Shown: positions 16,703 to 26,870, counted from the stretch's first letter. The stretch: 64,000 nucleotides of DNA from NAT127 sp034717695 (GCA_034717695.1 JAYELS010000005.1:186001-250000), one strand, 5' to 3'. Numbers and translations: made by a program. Notes: generated by a model not told the origin, from the sequence alone.

Positions 16703-17311
16703 TCAGGCGTCCGCCGCCCTGTCCCCCAGCAGGAGGCGCTCCAGGTAGCGGGCGATGACGTCCACCTCGAGGTTCACCCGGGTGCCGGGCCCGTAGCCGC
16801 CGATCACCGTCACCGCCTGGGTGTGGGGGATGATGTTGAGTTCGAACTCGGCGCCCTCCACCCGGTTGACGGTGAGGCTGACCCCGTCCACGGTGATGGA
16901 GCCCTTGTGGGCAATATAGCGGGCCAGGGCCGCCGGCGCCCGCAGGCGGAAGCGCTCGGAGCGGGCGTCCGGGTGGCGGCTGACCACCTCGCCAACGCCG
17001 TCCACATGACCGGAGACGATATGGCCGCCGAGCCGGGACTGCGCCATCAGCGCCCGCTCCAGGTTGACGGGGGTGCCCGCCCGCCAGGTCCCGGCGGTGG
17101 TGAAATCCAGGGTCTCCTGGGAGACATCGGCGACAAAGCCGTTGCCCGGCAGGGCCACCACCGTCAGGCAAACCCCGTTGACGGCGATGCTGTCACCCAG
17201 CTGGACATCCCCGATGTCGAGGCCGCCGGTGTCGATGGTGAGGCGCACATCGCCCCCCCGCTGTTCCAGCTGGGCGACGCTGCCCAGGGCTTCTACGATT
17301 CCGGTGAACAT
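16703..17311 (-). CDS. ribE: Riboflavin synthase, alpha chain
   Basis: Dismutates two lumazine molecules to riboflavin. 202 residues made of two similar barrels: repeat 1 begins MFTGIVEALG with DSIAVNGVCLTV, repeat 2 has GGHIVSGHVDG and SITVDGVSLTV. AGGAG precedes the ATG at 17311. It follows ribD by 56 bases in the operon. Also called ribC in some genomes. Confidence 0.97.
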   Translation of the reverse strand: MFTGIVEALGSVAQLEQRGGDVRLTIDTGGLDIGDVQLGDSIAVNGVCLTVVALPGNGFVADVSQETLDFTTAGTWRAGTPVNLERALMAQSRLGGHIVSGHVDGVGEVVSRHPDARSERFRLRAPAALARYIAHKGSITVDGVSLTVNRVEGAEFELNIIPHTQAVTVIGGYGPGTRVNLEVDVIARYLERLLLGDRAADA

Positions 17312-17367
17312 CCACTCTCTCCTGTCAATTGGCGCCGGTGCGCGTGCACCGGCAGTCAGTCACGGGG

Positions 17368-18489
17368 CTACCGGGCGGGTTGCGCGGTAATGCGCCAGTC
17401 CTCGCCGACGGCGCAAATCTCGGTGATGGCGAGGCCGATACTCTGCCCCATGGCGTCGAGGGGCAGGGTGAGCAGGGGACGCGCGTTGCTGCCCATGAGT
17501 TTCGGCGCCATGTACACCACCAGCTGGTCCACCAGGCCCGCCGCCACCAGGGCACCGGCCAACTCCGCCCCCGCCTCCACCAGCACCTCGCCGCAGTCGC
17601 GGCGGGCCAGTTCCCGGAGCAGCGCCGCCAGGTCCACCCGCCCGCCGGACGCGGCAAAGGGCAGGATCTCGGGGCGGTTGGCGGCGGCGCTGAAATCCAC
17701 GGCGGGATCCGTCCGGGCGGCGGCGATCAACACCGGCCCTGGCAATTGCAGCAGGCGCGCCGACGGGGGCGTGCGCAGGCCGCTGTCGACGATCACCCGC
17801 AAGGGCTGGTGGCGGGCGATGTCCTCGGCATCGGGCAGCCCGAGAGCTTCCGCCCGCACGTTCAGGGACGGGTCGTCCCTGAGCACCGTGCCGACGCCGG
17901 TCACCACCGCGTCGCTCGCGGCCCGCAGCCGCTGCACATCGCGGCGCGCGGCGGGGCCGGTGATCCACTGGCTCTCGCCGCTGGCCATGGCGGTGCGCCC
18001 GTCGAGGCTCATGGCCAGCTTGACGGTGACCCGGGGCAGGCCGGTCCCGCAGCGCTTGATGAAACCGGGGTTGAGGGCGCGGGCCTCGGCCTCGAGCAAC
18101 GGCCCCCGCACCCTGATGCCGGCGGCCCGGAGAGTATCGAGGCCACCGCCGGCGATCGGGTGGGGGTCGGCCATGGCGTACACCACCTCGGCGACGCCGG
18201 CGTCGATCAACGCCCGGGAGCAGGGCCCGGTACGGCCCTGGTGGTTGCAGGGTTCGAGGGTGACGTAGGCGGTGGCGCCCCGGGTCCTGGGGCCGGCGGC
18301 GGCGAGGGCATTGACCTCGGCGTGGGGCTCGCCCGCGCGGTGGTGGTAGCCCTCCCCCACCACCCGGCCGTCCCGGGCGATCACGCAGCCCACCCGGGGG
18401 TTGGGGCGGGCGCTGTACCAGCCCAGGCGCGCCAGTTGCAGGGCCCGGGCCATGCACTGCCGGTCGAAGGGGGCAAAGGGGTCGATCAA
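17368..18489 (-). CDS. ribD: Bifunctional riboflavin deaminase/reductase RibD
   Basis: Deaminates and then reduces the pyrimidine intermediate of riboflavin synthesis. 373 residues (E. coli 367): the deaminase domain has the zinc motif PHAEVNAL and LEPCNHQGRTGPC, and the C-terminal half is the NADPH-dependent reductase (MSLDGRTA, ITGPAARRDVQ). The chosen TTG at 18489 overlaps the nrdR stop as TTGA, keeping the family N-terminus before MARALQLARLG; the internal ATG at 18453 would remove 12 conserved-position residues. Confidence 0.94.
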   Translation of the reverse strand: MIDPFAPFDRQCMARALQLARLGWYSARPNPRVGCVIARDGRVVGEGYHHRAGEPHAEVNALAAAGPRTRGATAYVTLEPCNHQGRTGPCSRALIDAGVAEVVYAMADPHPIAGGGLDTLRAAGIRVRGPLLEAEARALNPGFIKRCGTGLPRVTVKLAMSLDGRTAMASGESQWITGPAARRDVQRLRAASDAVVTGVGTVLRDDPSLNVRAEALGLPDAEDIARHQPLRVIVDSGLRTPPSARLLQLPGPVLIAAARTDPAVDFSAAANRPEILPFAASGGRVDLAALLRELARRDCGEVLVEAGAELAGALVAAGLVDQLVVYMAPKLMGSNARPLLTLPLDAMGQSIGLAITEICAVGEDWRITAQPAR

Positions 18490-18971
18490 GGATTGGCTCC
18501 GGCGTCGAGGTCGGAGCGGTTCTTGCTCTCCAGCTTGTCGAGCTCGGCGCGAAATTCGCTGATGTCCTGGAAGCTGCGGTACACCGAGGCAAAACGTACG
18601 TAGGCCACCTGGTCGAGCTCCCGCAGGGCCTCCATCACCCGCTCCCCCACCAGCCGGGAGGGCACTTCCCGCTCCCCGGTGGTCTGCAGCCCGTGCTTGA
18701 TGTGGGCGATGGCGGCCTCGATCTGCTCGACGCTCACCGGGCGCTTCTCGAGGGCCCGCTGCAGGCCCGAGCGCAGCTTGTTCTCGTCGAAGGGTTCGCG
18801 GGTGCCGTCGTTCTTGATGACCCGGGGCATCAAGAGCTCGGCCACCTCGAAGGTGGTGAAGCGCTCCTTGCAGGACAGGCACTCGCGGCGGCGCCGCACC
18901 TGGCCGCCATCGGCCACCAGGCGGGAGTCGATTACCTTGGTGTCATCGGCGCCGCAAAAGGGGCAATGCAT
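18486..18971 (-). CDS. nrdR: Transcriptional repressor NrdR
   Basis: Zinc-finger and ATP-cone repressor of ribonucleotide reductase genes. 161 residues: the zinc ribbon CPFC (Cys3, Cys6) and CLSC (Cys31, Cys34), then the ATP-cone from about residue 49 (VIKNDGTREPFDENKL) to 139. It heads the rib operon, and its stop overlaps the ribD TTG. The nrdR-ribD order is common in gammaproteobacteria. No NrdR target box is evident in the window. Confidence 0.97.
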   Translation of the reverse strand: MHCPFCGADDTKVIDSRLVADGGQVRRRRECLSCKERFTTFEVAELLMPRVIKNDGTREPFDENKLRSGLQRALEKRPVSVEQIEAAIAHIKHGLQTTGEREVPSRLVGERVMEALRELDQVAYVRFASVYRSFQDISEFRAELDKLESKNRSDLDAGANP

Positions 18972-19019
18972 GGCGGAAATCCCTTGGAGTCAACAGGTTG
19001 GCCATGGTAGCACAGGCAC

Positions 19020-19049
19020 AAAAAAACCCTGCACCGGGGAAGTGCAGGG
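19020..19049 (-). terminator. Rho-independent terminator of glyA
   Basis: On the minus strand CCCTGCAC and GTGCAGGG form an 8-bp stem (loop TTCCCCG) followed by seven T, 15 bases after the glyA stop. It separates glyA from nrdR. Confidence 0.88.
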
Positions 19050-19063
19050 CTTCTTGCCGCGCC

Positions 19064-20329
19064 TCAGCGGTAGACGGGGAAGCGGCGGCAGAGGGCCACC
19101 ACCTGGTCGCGCACCAGGGGAATCACCTGCTCGCTGGTGCCCTTTTCGAGGGCATCGAGCACGTCGCACATCCAGCCCGCCAGCTGCTCGCACTCCCCCT
19201 GCTTGAAGCCCCGGGTGGTGACCGCCGGGGTGCCGATGCGCAGGCCGGAGGTGACGAACGGCGAACGCGGGTCGTTGGGCACCGAGTTCTTGTTGACGGT
19301 GATATAGGCCTCGCCCAGGGCCGCGTCCGCGTCCTTGCCGGTGTACTCCTTGCCGATCAGGTCGATCAGCATCAGGTGGTTGTCGGTGCCGCCGGAGACG
19401 ATCCTGTAGCCCCGCTGCTGGAGCACCGCGGCCATCGCCCGGGCGTTGGTCACCACCTGCTTCTGGTAGGCCTTGAACTCGGGGGAGAGGGCCTCCTTGA
19501 AGGCCACTGCCTTGGCGGCGATGACGTGCATCAGCGGGCCGCCCTGGATACCGGGGAACACCGCGGAGTTGAGCTTCTTGTAGAAGTCCTCCCCCTGGCC
19601 CTTGGAGAGAATGATCCCGCCCCGGGGGCCGCGCAGGGTCTTGTGGGTGGTGCTGGTGACCACGTGGGCGTGGGGCAGCGGGCTCGGGTACTCCCCGGCG
19701 GCCACCAGGCCGGCGACGTGGGCCATGTCCACCCAGAAGATGGCGCCCACCTTGTCGGCGATGGCGCGCATGCGGGCCCAGTCCTTGTAGCGGGAGTAGG
19801 CGGAGAAGCCGCCGATGATGAGCTTGGGCTTGCTCTCCAGGGCGATGCGCTCCATCTCGTCGTAGTTGATCACGCCGGTCTCGGTGTCGAGGCCGTAGGG
19901 CACGATCCTGTAGTGCTTGCCGGAGAAGTTGGCGGGGTTGCCGTGGGTGAGGTGGCCGCCCTGGGCCAGGTTCATGCCCATCACGGTGTCGCCGGGGGCC
20001 ACCAGGGCCAGAAAGATGGCGGCGTTGGCCTGGGCGCCGGAGTGGGGCTGGACGTTGGCGTAGTCGCAGTCGAACAGCTGCTTGACCCGGGCGATGGCCA
20101 GCTCCTCGGCCACGTCGACAAACTCGCAACCGCCGTAGTAGCGCTTGCCCGGGTACCCCTCGGCGTACTTGTTGGTAAGCACCGAGCCCTGGGCCTCCAT
20201 CACCGCGGGGCTCGCGTAGTTCTCGGAGGCGATCAGCTCGATGTGATCTTCCTGGCGGCGCTCTTCACCTTGGATGGCGGCGAGGAGTTCGGCGTCGTAC
20301 TGGGCGAGGGTCGTGGATTTGTCGTACAT
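19064..20329 (-). CDS. glyA: Serine hydroxymethyltransferase
   Basis: PLP enzyme that converts serine and tetrahydrofolate to glycine and methylene-THF. 421 residues; LIASENYASPAV and TNKYAEGYPGKRYYGG bind the substrate, the PLP lysine is in TSTTHKTLRGPRGG, and SGLRIGTPAVTTRG is near the C-terminus. ATG at 20329 has no obvious ribosome site. It is followed by a strong terminator, and its leader contains an 11-bp hairpin. Confidence 0.98.
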   Translation of the reverse strand: MYDKSTTLAQYDAELLAAIQGEERRQEDHIELIASENYASPAVMEAQGSVLTNKYAEGYPGKRYYGGCEFVDVAEELAIARVKQLFDCDYANVQPHSGAQANAAIFLALVAPGDTVMGMNLAQGGHLTHGNPANFSGKHYRIVPYGLDTETGVINYDEMERIALESKPKLIIGGFSAYSRYKDWARMRAIADKVGAIFWVDMAHVAGLVAAGEYPSPLPHAHVVTSTTHKTLRGPRGGIILSKGQGEDFYKKLNSAVFPGIQGGPLMHVIAAKAVAFKEALSPEFKAYQKQVVTNARAMAAVLQQRGYRIVSGGTDNHLMLIDLIGKEYTGKDADAALGEAYITVNKNSVPNDPRSPFVTSGLRIGTPAVTTRGFKQGECEQLAGWMCDVLDALEKGTSEQVIPLVRDQVVALCRRFPVYR

Positions 20330-20398
20330 GGCTGTGCGCTGTCCCGGATTGAAGGATGAGGGTGCATGGGGGAGAGGAAGGCGCGGATTTTACACAAA

Positions 20399-20425
20399 GA
20401 CCCAGCGCGTTGCACGCGCTGGGTC
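20399..20425. other. 11-bp perfect hairpin between glyA and ettA
   Basis: GACCCAGCGCG and CGCGCTGGGTC pair perfectly around a 5-base loop. On the minus strand it is followed by TTTGTGTAAAAT, which contains a TAAAAT (20387-20392) that could be a glyA -10, so the hairpin would lie in the promoter region rather than in the mRNA. It has no good T-run for either gene. Confidence 0.5.
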
Positions 20426-20426
20426 T

Positions 20427-20562
20427 GATGTCGGACGTCGGACGCAACAGCCCGGCTGGGGAGACAACGGGGCCAGCGTGGTTCCGATCCCCAAAAGAGC
20501 CCCGTGCTCCGCACTGCCGCGAGCCATCCTGGCGTCCGGCGTCAGACGTGGGACGTCAGACC
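20427..20562. repeat. Two blocks of 7-bp tandem repeats (GRCGTNN) in the glyA/ettA gap
   Basis: 20427-20447 reads three 7-mers (GATGTCG, GACGTCG, GACGCAA). 20531-20562 reads four and a half (GGCGTCC, GGCGTCA, GACGTGG, GACGTCA, GACC). Both keep the phase with a GAC or GGC at each unit start. The same type of block occurs at 61384-61490. No protein is encoded here; function unknown. Confidence 0.7.
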
Positions 20563-20575
20563 CCATCGTTTACGC

Positions 20576-20581
20576 TACAAT
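20576..20581 (+). promoter_or_regulatory. -10 box of ettA
   Basis: TACAAT within GCTACAAT, 34 bases before the ettA ATG and directly after the second 7-mer block. No clear -35; the repeat occupies that position. Confidence 0.4.
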
Positions 20582-20615
20582 CCAGCCCAAATCCACAGCA
20601 CTCGTTTGAATCACC

Positions 20616-22280
<1,665 letters not shown>

Positions 22281-22316
22281 TCACTGCCATACAGACCTAA
22301 GGGCAGGGAGGCCCTT

Positions 22317-22778
22317 ATGAGCCCCACCGCGTTCAGGGAGAGAGGCTACCGCTTCTTCGTTTTCTCCCGGGAGGAGCGACGGCTCCACGTTCATGTCACC
22401 TCCGGCGACGGCGAGGCAAAGTTCTGGCTAAAGCCCGCTATCCAGCTTGCCAACAACCATGGCTATGGTCCGAGGCAACTGGCCGAGATCGAGGCCCTGA
22501 GTCGGGAGCACCACCATGAACTTGTCCGCGCCTGGCACAACACTTGGGCGGTTGCAGTGACCCATATCCCCAGCCATGGCGTGTGGCTGCTGGCCCACGG
22601 GCTCGAGTTATTCGTGCCCTACACCCAGCACCCCTGGTTCAAGGACCAACCCGTCAAGGCCATCCTCAACGCAAAGGAACCGTCCCCGGGGCACTACCAT
22701 GGGCCAGAGATCGACATCGACCTCAGCCAGGACATCCTCGAACACCCGGAGCAATACCCCAATATCGCCAGGCGGTAG
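22317..22778 (+). CDS. DUF4160-DUF2442 fusion protein
   Basis: Unknown function. The 153 residues look like two small domains joined. Residues about 5-75 (FRERGYRFFVFSREE, HVHV, GEAKFWLKP, ELVRAWHNTW) match DUF4160; about 78-148 (VAVTHIPSHGVWLLAHG, ELFVPYTQHPWF, EIDIDLSQDIL) match DUF2442. The two are often separate neighbouring genes resembling toxin-antitoxin pairs, but this role is not established. GGAGG precedes the ATG at good spacing, 36 bases after ettA. A 318-base gene-free stretch follows. Confidence 0.8.
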   Translation: MSPTAFRERGYRFFVFSREERRLHVHVTSGDGEAKFWLKPAIQLANNHGYGPRQLAEIEALSREHHHELVRAWHNTWAVAVTHIPSHGVWLLAHGLELFVPYTQHPWFKDQPVKAILNAKEPSPGHYHGPEIDIDLSQDILEHPEQYPNIARR

Positions 22779-23096
22779 CGCCACAACCCGAGAAGCCCTT
22801 GCACCCACGCTGCGCATGGCGAACACAGCCTGTGACGCGGATTCGCCTACTCGCCTTGAGACTGTCCCCGATACCCTCCCTGCAGCCCAGAAAGTAAAGG
22901 CGGATCCGGCAAGGGAGCCGGGGTGCCCTGTGGGAAACACCCTGCACTCGGGTTCGTCACCGAGCACTCCCTCGAGGGCTCCGCTGGCATTCAAACACTG
23001 GATTGACTAATCTAAGTCGCACGCATTATCGGCCATCGACAACGCAGCCATAACAATAAACCTGTCAGGGATCGACACCCCCGGAGGCGACAGCCC
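22779..23096. other. Gene-free spacer before the amidohydrolase trio
   Basis: Short open frames occur on both strands but none has a recognisable family or convincing ribosome site. TTGACT at 23003-23008 could be a -35, with only a weak -10 (TATCGG) 18 bases on. The final bases carry GGAGG for the gene at 23097. Otherwise I see nothing definite. Confidence 0.5.
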
Positions 23097-24824
23097 ATGG
23101 AGTACGATCTCAAGATTACCGGCGGCCTGATCATCGACGGCACCGGCACCCCCGGCTTTACCGGCGATATCGGCATCCGCAACGGGGTGGTGGTGGCCCT
23201 GGGCGAGGCGAGCGGCAGCGCCGCGCGCACCATCGACGCCGGCGGCCAGGTGGTGTGCCCCGGTTTTGTCGACATCCACACCCATTACGACGCCCAGGTG
23301 CTGTGGGATCCGCTGATGAGCATCTCCCCCTGGCACGGCGTCACCACCGTGGTGATCGGCAACTGCGGCTTCGGGGTCGCCCCCACCCGCCCCGAACACC
23401 GCTCCCTGATCATGCGCACCCTCGAAAAGGTTGAGGGCATGAGCCTCGACGCCCTGCAGGCGGGGCTCGGCAACGACTGGCCGTTCGAATCCTTCGCCGG
23501 CTACCTGGATACCCTGGAGCGCTCGGGCCTTGCCATCAATGTCGCCGTACTGGTGGGCCACACGCCGGTGCGCCTCTATGTGATGGGTGAGGATGCCGTC
23601 AGGCGGGAAGCCACCCAGGGCGAAATAGAGCAGATGAAAACCCTGGTGCGGGACGCCATGGCCGCCGGCGCCCTGGGCTTTGCCACCTCCAAGGGCGAGG
23701 CCCACAACGGCTTCGACGGCCTGCCGGTACCGAGTCGGGCGGCCAGCAACGAGGAGATCGACCAGCTCACCGGTGCCATGGCGGAATCGGGCCGGGGCAT
23801 CCTCGAGGTGACGCCGTCCTTCATGACCACGGATTTCTTCCTCAAGGAGCTGGGGGAGATCGCCACCCGCCACGGCTGTCCGGTGAGCTGGGGCGCCCTT
23901 CTCGGGGGCATCATGGGGCCCAAATCCCACCGCGACCTGCTGGCCCGCACCCGCGAGCTGCAGGCGAACGGGGCCAGGGTAGTACCCCAGGTGTCGTGCC
24001 GGGATTTCTCCCTGGATTTCAATTTTGACGAGCCCTACCCGTTCCAGTCCCGGGACTACTTCAAGCCCACCATGCAGACCGACCTGGCGGGCAAGAAAAG
24101 GATCTACGCCGACCCCGCCTTCCGCCAGACCTTCCGGGACGATCTCCGGGAAGGGGTGAGCCACCCCTTCGCAGGCTGGTATCTGCGCACCGAGGTTTCC
24201 AGCAACCCCCTCGACCCGGCGATGGACAACATGCCCGTCACCGAGGCGGCCCGGCGGGCGGGCAAGGATGTGATCGACTTTGTGCTGGACCTGAGCCTCG
24301 ACACCGACCTGGAAGCCCGCTTTCGCCTCGCCGCCCTCAATTTCGAGGAGGAGGACGTGGCCGAGCTGCTCGACCGCGCTGACGATGATTGCGTGCTGGG
24401 GCTGTCCGACGCGGGCGCCCACGCCAGCCAGCTGTGCGATGCCGGCTACGCCACCCACCTGCTTGGGCACTGGGTGCGGGACAGACAGCTGATGCCCCTG
24501 GAGCGGGCCATCCACATCCTCACCCAGCGGCCCGCCCTGCTCTACGGCATCGCGGATCGCGGCGTGCTGGCCACCGGCCAGCCGGCGGATGTGGTGGTCT
24601 TCGATCCCGCCACCGTGCGGGCCGGCGAGCTGCGCCGGGTGCGGGACATGCCCGGCGGCGCGGAGCGCCTGGTTTCCGACGCCTTTGGCATCGACACGGT
24701 GATCGTCAACGGCCGGGTGTTGCGCAGCCGGGGCCAAGACCAACTGACAGCAACGGCGGACAGCCTGCCGGGGGCACTGCTCCGGGGCGGCCGCGCCCAG
24801 CCCGCCACCCACGGCAGGAGTTGA
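23097..24824 (+). CDS. D-aminoacylase-type amidohydrolase (COG3653-like)
   Basis: Metal-dependent hydrolase of the urease/amidohydrolase superfamily, closest in pattern to N-acyl-D-amino-acid deacylases. 575 residues: an N-terminal beta-domain (ITGGLIIDGTGTPG), the metal motif DIHTHYD (His61, His63), GVTTVVIGNCGFGVAPT, a further metal-region GLSDAGAHASQ, and the closing beta segment GQPADVVVFDPATV. The substrate is unknown; amides or N-acyl compounds are likely. GGAGG lies upstream. The next gene starts 2 bases after the stop, so the three genes to 26870 form an operon. Confidence 0.85.
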   Translation: MEYDLKITGGLIIDGTGTPGFTGDIGIRNGVVVALGEASGSAARTIDAGGQVVCPGFVDIHTHYDAQVLWDPLMSISPWHGVTTVVIGNCGFGVAPTRPEHRSLIMRTLEKVEGMSLDALQAGLGNDWPFESFAGYLDTLERSGLAINVAVLVGHTPVRLYVMGEDAVRREATQGEIEQMKTLVRDAMAAGALGFATSKGEAHNGFDGLPVPSRAASNEEIDQLTGAMAESGRGILEVTPSFMTTDFFLKELGEIATRHGCPVSWGALLGGIMGPKSHRDLLARTRELQANGARVVPQVSCRDFSLDFNFDEPYPFQSRDYFKPTMQTDLAGKKRIYADPAFRQTFRDDLREGVSHPFAGWYLRTEVSSNPLDPAMDNMPVTEAARRAGKDVIDFVLDLSLDTDLEARFRLAALNFEEEDVAELLDRADDDCVLGLSDAGAHASQLCDAGYATHLLGHWVRDRQLMPLERAIHILTQRPALLYGIADRGVLATGQPADVVVFDPATVRAGELRRVRDMPGGAERLVSDAFGIDTVIVNGRVLRSRGQDQLTATADSLPGALLRGGRAQPATHGRS

Positions 24825-24826
24825 CC

Positions 24827-25981
24827 ATGAGCGCGGAACTGAGAGTCATCGATTCGGACGGCCACACCATGGAACCGGCCGACCTGTACGACCGCTACCT
24901 GGACCCGCGCTTTCGCGGGCGGGTCACCGGCCAGCCCGCCGAGCGCCGGGTGGACGGTCAACCCATCATGAACCATCCGCCGGACACCATCGGCGCCCTG
25001 GGATTCACACCAGAGCGCATCCGCGAGCGCTTCGGGGACATCGCCCCCGACGGCTTCACCCCCGCCGCCGTGATGCGCGGGCAGGATGTGGAGGGCGTGG
25101 ATGTCTCGGTGATCTACGGGCCCCTGTACGACTGCTTCGTCGAGGGCATGGACCCGCAACTGGCCTGTGCCATGGCCCGGGCCTACAACCGCTGGATGGC
25201 GGAGTATGCGGGCGAGTCCGGGGGCCGCATTGTCGGCGCCGCGCCCATCCCCCTCTTCGATGTAAAGGCCGCGTTGAACGAAGTGGAATACGCCTACCAC
25301 GAGCTGGGCTTTCGCGCCTTCTGGACACGCCCCAACCCGGTGGGCGGGCGCGCCCTCGGCCATGCCGACTTCGAACCGCTCTACGCCCTGCTGGAATCCC
25401 TCGACGTGCCCCTGTCCCTCCACGAGGGTTCCGGCTCGATGATGCGCAATATCGGCAGTGAGCGTTACCCGGACAACTGGCTGGAGCAGCACGCCGTGTG
25501 CCACCCCATGGAACAGCAGATGGCGCTGATGTCCCTTATCGTCCACGGCGTGCTGGAGCGCCACCCGGGCCTGCGGCTGGCGTGCCTGGAATGCGGCGTC
25601 GGCTGGCTGCCCAACTGGCTGCACCGCCTCGACGAGCACCTGGAGCTGGTGGGCTGGCGCTACGCCCCGGAGCTGACCCTGGCCGCGAGCGACTATTTCC
25701 GCCGCCAGTGCTTTATCTCCGCCGAGCCCGACGACATCCTGCTGTACCAGGTGGTGGACTACCTGGGGGACGACAACATCCTCTTCGGCACCGACTTCCC
25801 CCACCCCGACGCCCAGTACCCCCATGCCCTGAGCACCTTTCTGGACATGCCCAAACTGTCCCGGGGCAGCCTGCAAAAGGCCCTTTGGGATAATGCCCTG
25901 CGCTTTTACGGTTTCGACGCCGCCACCCTGCCGGTGAGCAATGGGCCGGCCTGGGGCGACGCCGCCAAGGTCCACAAATAA
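24827..25981 (+). CDS. Amidohydrolase 2 family protein (ACMSD-like TIM barrel)
   Basis: Predicted metal-dependent hydrolase or decarboxylase of the Amidohydro_2 group (relatives: ACMSD, gamma-resorcylate decarboxylase). The ATG at 24827 gives 384 residues with an AGGAG site. It opens VIDSDGHTMEPADLYDRY (metal-site Asp/His near residues 9-13), and later has SLHEGSGSM and NILFGTDFPHPDAQYPH, the usual distal histidine and catalytic aspartate regions. It is sandwiched between another amidohydrolase (2-base gap) and a TauD-like dioxygenase (19-base gap), which implies a shared catabolic pathway. The substrate is unknown. Confidence 0.85.
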   Translation: MSAELRVIDSDGHTMEPADLYDRYLDPRFRGRVTGQPAERRVDGQPIMNHPPDTIGALGFTPERIRERFGDIAPDGFTPAAVMRGQDVEGVDVSVIYGPLYDCFVEGMDPQLACAMARAYNRWMAEYAGESGGRIVGAAPIPLFDVKAALNEVEYAYHELGFRAFWTRPNPVGGRALGHADFEPLYALLESLDVPLSLHEGSGSMMRNIGSERYPDNWLEQHAVCHPMEQQMALMSLIVHGVLERHPGLRLACLECGVGWLPNWLHRLDEHLELVGWRYAPELTLAASDYFRRQCFISAEPDDILLYQVVDYLGDDNILFGTDFPHPDAQYPHALSTFLDMPKLSRGSLQKALWDNALRFYGFDAATLPVSNGPAWGDAAKVHK

Positions 25982-26000
25982 CGATTGGCAGGTGATATCC

Positions 26001-26870
26001 ATGACACTTGAATTCATCCCCATGGCAGGCAGCCACGCCATTGAAGTGAAGGGCATCGACAGTGCTCCCCTCGCCCCCGCCGATGCCCGCCAGCTGCAAC
26101 AGGCGTTCAGGGAGTCGGCCCTGCTGGTGATTCGCGATCTGGCATTGACCCCAAAATCCCACATCGCATTTACCCGGGCCTTCGGCGACCTGGTGATCCA
26201 CCCCCTGGAATTCCTCCGCCACCGGGATTACCCGGAGATCATCGAGCTCTCCACCAGCCCGGCGGAACCCCTGGCTGCGGACGACCCCAGCGCCGACGAG
26301 ATCGTCGCCTACTCCGGCTGGCACACCGACCTGACCTTCGACCCCGTACCCAGCCTCGGCGGCTTCCTGCGCCCCATCGAGATTCCCCCGGAGAGCGGCT
26401 ACACCGCGTACACGGATGCCGCCGAGATCTATCGGGCCCTGCCCAACAAGACCCGGGAAAGCCTGCGCGGCCTGACGGTGATTCACAGCCTGCTGGACAA
26501 CCGCGCCGGGGTGGCCAAGGACGCCGAGATCGACTTCCCCGACGAGGTGGAAGCCATGGCGGAGGTGGTCCACCCCCTGGTGTTCCGCCACCCCCACAAC
26601 GGCCGCCCGGTGCTGTTTATCAGCCCCACCTTCACCCGTCGCATCGTCGGTTTCAGCCAGGAAGCCAGCGACCAGCTGCTGGGGGAACTGAAGGAATTCG
26701 CCGCCGACGAGCGCTTCGCCTACGTGCATCAGTGGCAACCCAACGACCTGGTGATCTGGGACAACTGGCAGTCCATCCACAAAGGCTACGGCCACAAGAA
26801 GAAGTACCGCCGGGTGATGCACCGCACCACCCTCAAGGGGGATCGCAGGTTGATGGATTACCTGATGTGA
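26001..26870 (+). CDS. TauD/TfdA-family Fe(II)/2-oxoglutarate dioxygenase
   Basis: Uses Fe(II), O2 and 2-oxoglutarate to hydroxylate a small substrate, often releasing a sulfonate, aryloxy or amine group. 289 residues from the ATG at 26001 (AGGTGA upstream). Iron ligands: His108 and Asp110 in GWHTDLTFD and distal His260 in WDNWQSIHKGYG; the 2-oxoglutarate arginine is in YRRVMHRTTLKG. The TauD fold assignment is firm, but taurine as substrate is not: no sulfonate transporter is nearby. Last gene of the trio. Confidence 0.9.
   Translation: MTLEFIPMAGSHAIEVKGIDSAPLAPADARQLQQAFRESALLVIRDLALTPKSHIAFTRAFGDLVIHPLEFLRHRDYPEIIELSTSPAEPLAADDPSADEIVAYSGWHTDLTFDPVPSLGGFLRPIEIPPESGYTAYTDAAEIYRALPNKTRESLRGLTVIHSLLDNRAGVAKDAEIDFPDEVEAMAEVVHPLVFRHPHNGRPVLFISPTFTRRIVGFSQEASDQLLGELKEFAADERFAYVHQWQPNDLVIWDNWQSIHKGYGHKKKYRRVMHRTTLKGDRRLMDYLM

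Noticed and set aside
22608..22994. Minus-strand open frame overlapping the DUF4160-DUF2442 gene and spacer
   Set aside because: No ribosome site or domain and half of it is antisense to the better-supported gene.
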